Source of the DNA: a bacterium
GTDB taxonomy: Bacteria > JALSQH01
Assembly: GCA_026985515.1 (NCBI GenBank)
Contig: JALSQH010000176.1
Coordinates: 1 to 9,752, forward strand
Direction of reading: 5' to 3'
Length of the DNA stretch: 9,752 nt
Shown: positions 7,192 to 9,752 of the stretch, one piece after another
How positions within the stretch are numbered: position 1 is the first letter of the stretch
Layout: each line of letters opens with the position of its first letter
The notes under the pieces: model-generated
What the model was told of the DNA's origin: nothing
Seen by the model: the letters and a program-made list of their open reading frames with translations, nothing else
Database searches by the model: none
Translations under genes and position numbers: made by a program

Positions 7192-7220
7192 TTGACCCAT
7201 TGGGTAAATGGGTGTAAAAT
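7192..7220 (+). promoter_or_regulatory. Strong sigma70-type promoter of the CarD-family gene
   Basis: The -35 box TTGACC (7192-7197, 5 of 6) and -10 box TAAAAT (7215-7220, 5 of 6) are separated by exactly 17 nt. The expected transcript start is near 7227, giving a leader of about 57 nt with AGGAGG (7273-7278) 5 nt before the ATG. The upstream lipoprotein gene ends at 7188, only 3 nt before the -35 box. The spacer holds most of an inverted repeat, annotated separately. Confidence 0.75.
7196..7212. repeat. Inverted repeat in the spacer of the CarD-gene promoter (possible operator)
   Basis: CCCATT (7196-7201) and AATGGG (7207-7212) are perfect inverted arms around a 5-nt centre. The element starts in the last two bases of the -35 box and ends just before the -10 box, where a bound repressor would block RNA polymerase or a MerR-type factor could act. 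It has no following T-run, so it is not a typical intrinsic terminator for the preceding gene. A second small inverted repeat, TTTCC/GGAAA (7236-7250), lies in the leader. Operator function is conjecture. Confidence 0.4.
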
Positions 7221-7283
7221 GTATACAAAATACAATTTCCAGTTGGGAAAGCAGTTGATTTAAAAGGAAAAGAGGAGGATATT

Positions 7284-7760
7284 ATGGCGGGAAAATTTAA
7301 AGTGGGGGAACTTATTGTTTATCCCACAAAGGGGGTGGGGAAAATTGTTGGGATAGAGCGACTTGGGGAAGAGGATTTTTACATAATTGAACTGCTGGAA
7401 AAGGACATTCAGATAAAGATACCTGTGGAGAGAGCAGGTGCTATGGGAGTCAGGAGACCTGTCTCTCCCGAGAAGGTAAAGAAGGTTCTTTCAATGCTTA
7501 AAAATTACAGGGTGAGTAAAGTGAGAAATAACTGGAATAAGAGGCAGAAAATTTACAGAGAAAAGCTCAGAACAGGCAAGATAGAAGATACTGCTGAGGT
7601 GTTCGCTGAACTTTATTATTCCAGTCAGCGTAAACAACTTTCCTTTGGTGAAAAAAAACTTATGGAACAGGTTCGCTCCATTCTTCTTCAGGAACTCGCA
7701 GTTTCTTCCGGTTCCAGCGTTGAGAATATTGAGGAAGAGTTTGAAAAAATTATTTCATAA
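7284..7760 (+). CDS. CarD/CdnL-family RNA polymerase-binding transcription regulator
   Basis: A 158-residue global regulator of the CarD/CdnL family, which binds the RNA polymerase beta subunit and stabilises the open complex at promoters such as those of rRNA. The N-terminal RNAP-interaction domain (residues about 1-65) reads FKVGELIVYPTKGVGKIVGIE, then FYIIELLEKDIQIKIPVERAGAMGVR and RPVSPEKVKKVL. The helical DNA-binding domain follows, with WNKRQKIYREKLRTGKIEDTAEVFAELYY and LSFGEKKLMEQVRSILLQELA. W84 corresponds to the conserved Trp that wedges into the upstream edge of the transcription bubble. Length and both domains are typical and complete. It has its own strong promoter and is a single-gene unit. 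It ends 1 nt from the stop of purH on the opposite strand. Confidence 0.93.
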   Translation: MAGKFKVGELIVYPTKGVGKIVGIERLGEEDFYIIELLEKDIQIKIPVERAGAMGVRRPVSPEKVKKVLSMLKNYRVSKVRNNWNKRQKIYREKLRTGKIEDTAEVFAELYYSSQRKQLSFGEKKLMEQVRSILLQELAVSSGSSVENIEEEFEKIIS

Positions 7761-7761
7761 A

Positions 7762-9312
7762 TCAGTGTTTGAAGTGTCTGATTCCTGTAAATATCATTGC
7801 GATTCCGAACTGATCAGCTGCCTTTATCACTTCTTCATCTCTTATTGATCCACCGGGTTCTATTATGGCTGTAATTCCTGCTCTGTGAGCCTCTTCTATA
7901 CTGTCTGGAAATGGGAAAAAAGCATCGGAAGCAAGAACAGCTCCTTTTGCCTTATCTCCCGCTTTTTCTATGGCTATTTTCACTGAATCAACCCTGCTCA
8001 TCTGACCCGCTCCCACTCCAAGAACCTGATCTTTTCTGGCAACAACAATTGCATTTGATTTGACATGTTTGACAACTTTCCAGGCAAATCTGAGTGCTTC
8101 CATTTCCTCTGGTGTGGGAGATCTCTTTGTTACAACTTTAAGTTTATCCTCTTCCAGATCAAGGCTATCCCACTCCTGGATTAAAATCCCTCCAACCACT
8201 CTTTTAATATCGTATCCCCCGGATTTTTCAATTAGTGGTACTTCGAGAACACGGAGATTTTTCTTCCTTGAAAGGATCTCCAGAGCTTCAGGGGTGTACC
8301 CGGGTGCTATGATAACTTCTAAGAACATTTTTGAAAGCTCTTCTGCAGTATCAGGTTCAACAGGTGTGTTAAATGCCACTATTCCACCAAAAATTGATAC
8401 AGGATCTCCCTCTTTTGCTTTTAAGAAGGCTTCAAGCTGACTCTTCTCACTCAGACCCACTCCACATGGGTTGGTGTGTTTTATCCCTGCCGCTGCATAT
8501 CCTTCCCTGAATTCAGATATCAACCTGAAAGCGGCCTCTGCGTCAACGATGTTGTTGAAAGATAGCTCTTTTCCCTGGTACTGTTTTGCCCTCGCGAGGG
8601 AAAAGGATGGAGGATTTTTCTCCATATAGAATGCTGCTTTCTGATGAGGGTTTTCTCCATATCTCAGTGACTGCTTCATATGAAACTGGAAATTCACCAC
8701 CTCAGGCCATTCCTTTTGTCTGTTTTCGTGATCCCTGGAGGAAAGAAACTGAGATATAATTCCATCATAACGGGCAGTGTGAGAAAAAACTTTTACGGCA
8801 AGATTATACCTTGTCTCAAGGGATGTATCTCCTTTTTCCCTTAACTCCCTCAGGACCGGTTCATAATCAGAAGGGTCAACAATCACTGTCACAAATCTGT
8901 AATTCTTGGCAGCAGCCCTGAGAAGTGTTGGTCCACCTATATCTATCTGTTCTATGGCTGTTTCAAGGGAGATATCGGGTCTGGCAATTGTTTCCTCAAA
9001 GGGGTAGAGATTGACCACCACCATGTCCAGAAGTTCAATTCCATGGGTTGCAATTGTTTCGATATGTTCCTTTCTGTCTCTCAGGGCAAGTATTCCTGCA
9101 TGGATCTTTGGGTGGAGGGTTTTCACCCTGCCATCCAGCATTTCCGGAAAGCCAGTGTATGCAGATATTTCTATCACTTCAATGCCATTTTTCTGGAGTG
9201 TTTTTGCTGTGCCTCCCGTTGAGATAATATCGTAACCGAGCTCCACCAGAGCTTTTGCAAAGTCAACAATCCCTGTTTTGTTTGATACGCTTATAAGAGC
9301 TTTTTTCTTCAT
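7762..9312 (-). CDS. purH: Bifunctional AICAR transformylase / IMP cyclohydrolase PurH
   Basis: This 516-residue enzyme catalyses the last two steps of de novo purine synthesis: formylation of AICAR by 10-formyl-THF, then ring closure to IMP. The N-terminal cyclohydrolase domain (MGS-like fold) shows [39 protein letters not shown] and [16 protein letters not shown]. The transformylase domain has [33 protein letters not shown] and [10 protein letters not shown] with the catalytic pair K278-H279. It continues with [37 protein letters not shown] and the characteristic end [17 protein letters not shown] 9312 is chosen because AAGGAG (9325-9320) lies 7 nt upstream; the GTG directly before it (9315) is an alternative. 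The gene is full length and intact, monocistronic as seen here, and transcribed away from a divergent lipoprotein gene. Confidence 0.98.
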   Translation of the reverse strand: MKKKALISVSNKTGIVDFAKALVELGYDIISTGGTAKTLQKNGIEVIEISAYTGFPEMLDGRVKTLHPKIHAGILALRDRKEHIETIATHGIELLDMVVVNLYPFEETIARPDISLETAIEQIDIGGPTLLRAAAKNYRFVTVIVDPSDYEPVLRELREKGDTSLETRYNLAVKVFSHTARYDGIISQFLSSRDHENRQKEWPEVVNFQFHMKQSLRYGENPHQKAAFYMEKNPPSFSLARAKQYQGKELSFNNIVDAEAAFRLISEFREGYAAAGIKHTNPCGVGLSEKSQLEAFLKAKEGDPVSIFGGIVAFNTPVEPDTAEELSKMFLEVIIAPGYTPEALEILSRKKNLRVLEVPLIEKSGGYDIKRVVGGILIQEWDSLDLEEDKLKVVTKRSPTPEEMEALRFAWKVVKHVKSNAIVVARKDQVLGVGAGQMSRVDSVKIAIEKAGDKAKGAVLASDAFFPFPDSIEEAHRAGITAIIEPGGSIRDEEVIKAADQFGIAMIFTGIRHFKH

Positions 9313-9338
9313 CACAATTCTCCTTCTGATTTGCTATG

Positions 9339-9366
9339 ATTTTACCAGCTGGGGGATAAATTTCAA
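9339..9366 (-). promoter_or_regulatory. Probable purH promoter
   Basis: On the - strand, TTGAAA (9366-9361, 4 of 6 for -35) is followed after 16 nt by TAAAAT (9344-9339, 5 of 6 for -10). The transcript would start about 20 nt before the purH start codon and include its AAGGAG. The spacer contains an 8-bp palindrome CCAGCTGG (9345-9352), which might be an operator; it does not resemble the enterobacterial PurR box. Confidence 0.55.
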
Positions 9367-9380
9367 GAGCTTCTCTCTTG
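9364..9380. repeat. Inverted repeat between divergent promoters
   Basis: CAAGAG (9364-9369) and CTCTTG (9375-9380) are perfect inverted arms around 5 nt. The left arm overlaps the purH -35 box and the right arm overlaps the -35 box of the divergent lipoprotein gene. The position would suit a shared regulator, although part of the symmetry (CAA/TTG) follows simply from two divergent -35 boxes. Confidence 0.35.
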
Positions 9381-9406
9381 TCTCTACCTTCTTTTTCCAC
9401 TATACT
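9378..9406 (+). promoter_or_regulatory. Promoter of the divergent lipoprotein gene, predicted leaderless transcript
   Basis: TTGTCT (9378-9383, 4 of 6) and TATACT (9401-9406, 5 of 6) are spaced by 17 nt. The ATG of the gene is at 9415, only 8 nt after the -10 box, so the normal start point (6-8 nt downstream) falls on or within 2 nt of the ATG. No purine-rich ribosome binding site lies between. The pattern indicates leaderless or nearly leaderless translation. Confidence 0.6.
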
Positions 9407-9414
9407 TATTTTTG

Positions 9415-9752
9415 ATGAAGATATCAAAACTGGTTCTACTCTTTACAGTTGTTTTTCTTATCATGACCAGTTGTGGAAGAGAGGAAAAGGCTGGTAATCC
9501 CGTCCTTTATCCTGAGTCAGAGGTTGTCTCAGAGATTGAACCAGTACCCAGATTAAAAATTCTGAAGGATGAAAAAGGAAGATTGACCCTGTTCTATCAG
9601 TCAAAGGGTTTGTATAAAGCAGTTTTTGATAAGAAATGGAGTTACCTTTCAGTCACGGATGTGGTGGGAGATATCAGGGATGGGTGGAGCACGGTCCTGT
9701 GTGGTGGAAGGATCAGGTTGATTGCAGAGAGTGTTGATGATCATCTGTATCT
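9415..9752 (+). CDS. Lipoprotein of unknown function, N-terminal part (3' end outside window)
   Basis: The frame runs open from ATG 9415 through the window end, giving 112 complete codons. Residues 1-19 form a signal peptide (MKISKLVLLFTVVFLIMTS) with a lipobox ending in C20, followed by the charged sequence GREEKAG. The mature part reads PVLYPESEVVSEIEPVPRLKILKDEK, then alternating hydrophobic stretches such as LTLFYQSKGLYKAVFDKKWSYLSVTDVVGD, which suggest beta structure. I recognise no family. It shares only the lipoprotein architecture with the epimerase-like protein upstream. It is probably anchored in a membrane and periplasmic or surface-exposed. Its promoter and missing ribosome binding site point to leaderless expression. 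An in-frame alternative start is not needed, since the signal peptide fits this ATG exactly. Confidence 0.75.
   Translation, partial: MKISKLVLLFTVVFLIMTSCGREEKAGNPVLYPESEVVSEIEPVPRLKILKDEKGRLTLFYQSKGLYKAVFDKKWSYLSVTDVVGDIRDGWSTVLCGGRIRLIAESVDDHLY

Noticed and set aside
7189-7215. Inverted repeat after the epimerase-like gene as an intrinsic terminator
   Set aside because: The arms are not followed by a T-run and lie mostly inside a near-consensus promoter spacer, so an operator reading fits better.
8060-9235. Plus-strand open frames opposite purH
   Set aside because: purH is intact with all catalytic motifs, and the opposing frames have Ser-rich composition and no start signals.

Overview
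The window looks like chromosomal DNA of an anaerobic, Gram-negative-type bacterium. Two genes encode lipoproteins, there is a TRAP-type periplasmic binding protein, and there is a tungsten/ferredoxin-type aldehyde oxidoreductase. The DNA is moderately AT-rich, and arginine is mostly AGA/AGG with high Lys/Glu content, a codon habit common in thermophiles and deep-branching anaerobes. The phylum cannot be fixed from the sequence alone.

Region 1 (1-5505, + strand). The 3' end of a triacylglycerol-lipase-like gene is followed by a clear sigma70-type promoter (399-427). Five tightly packed genes follow, with gaps of 1 to about 37 nt: a TRAP-associated TatT-like protein, a DctP/TatP-type solute-binding protein, an aldehyde:ferredoxin oxidoreductase (AOR), a MoaD/ThiS-like ubiquitin-fold protein with a C-terminal Gly-Gly, and a monoacylglycerol-lipase-type alpha/beta hydrolase. 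No TRAP permease is visible. Lipases at both ends, TatT-TatP and AOR together suggest a module for taking up and oxidising hydrophobic or ester-derived carboxylates and aldehydes. That function is inference.

Region 2 (5506-7188). A tRNA-Ala(GGC) lies on the - strand with CCA encoded. Its promoter overlaps the start of a + strand lipoprotein gene that carries a D-glucuronyl C5-epimerase-like domain and an unrecognised C-terminal region.

Region 3 (7189-9312). A near-consensus promoter, with an inverted repeat mostly in its spacer, drives a CarD/CdnL-family RNA polymerase-binding regulator. It converges with purH (AICAR transformylase/IMP cyclohydrolase, - strand) across a single base.

Region 4 (9313-9752). 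purH and a second lipoprotein gene, cut by the window end, diverge from back-to-back promoters. An inverted repeat overlaps both -35 boxes, and the lipoprotein mRNA is predicted to be leaderless.

No CRISPR array, insertion sequence, phage gene or rRNA was seen. No stretch over 300 bases lacks a gene.
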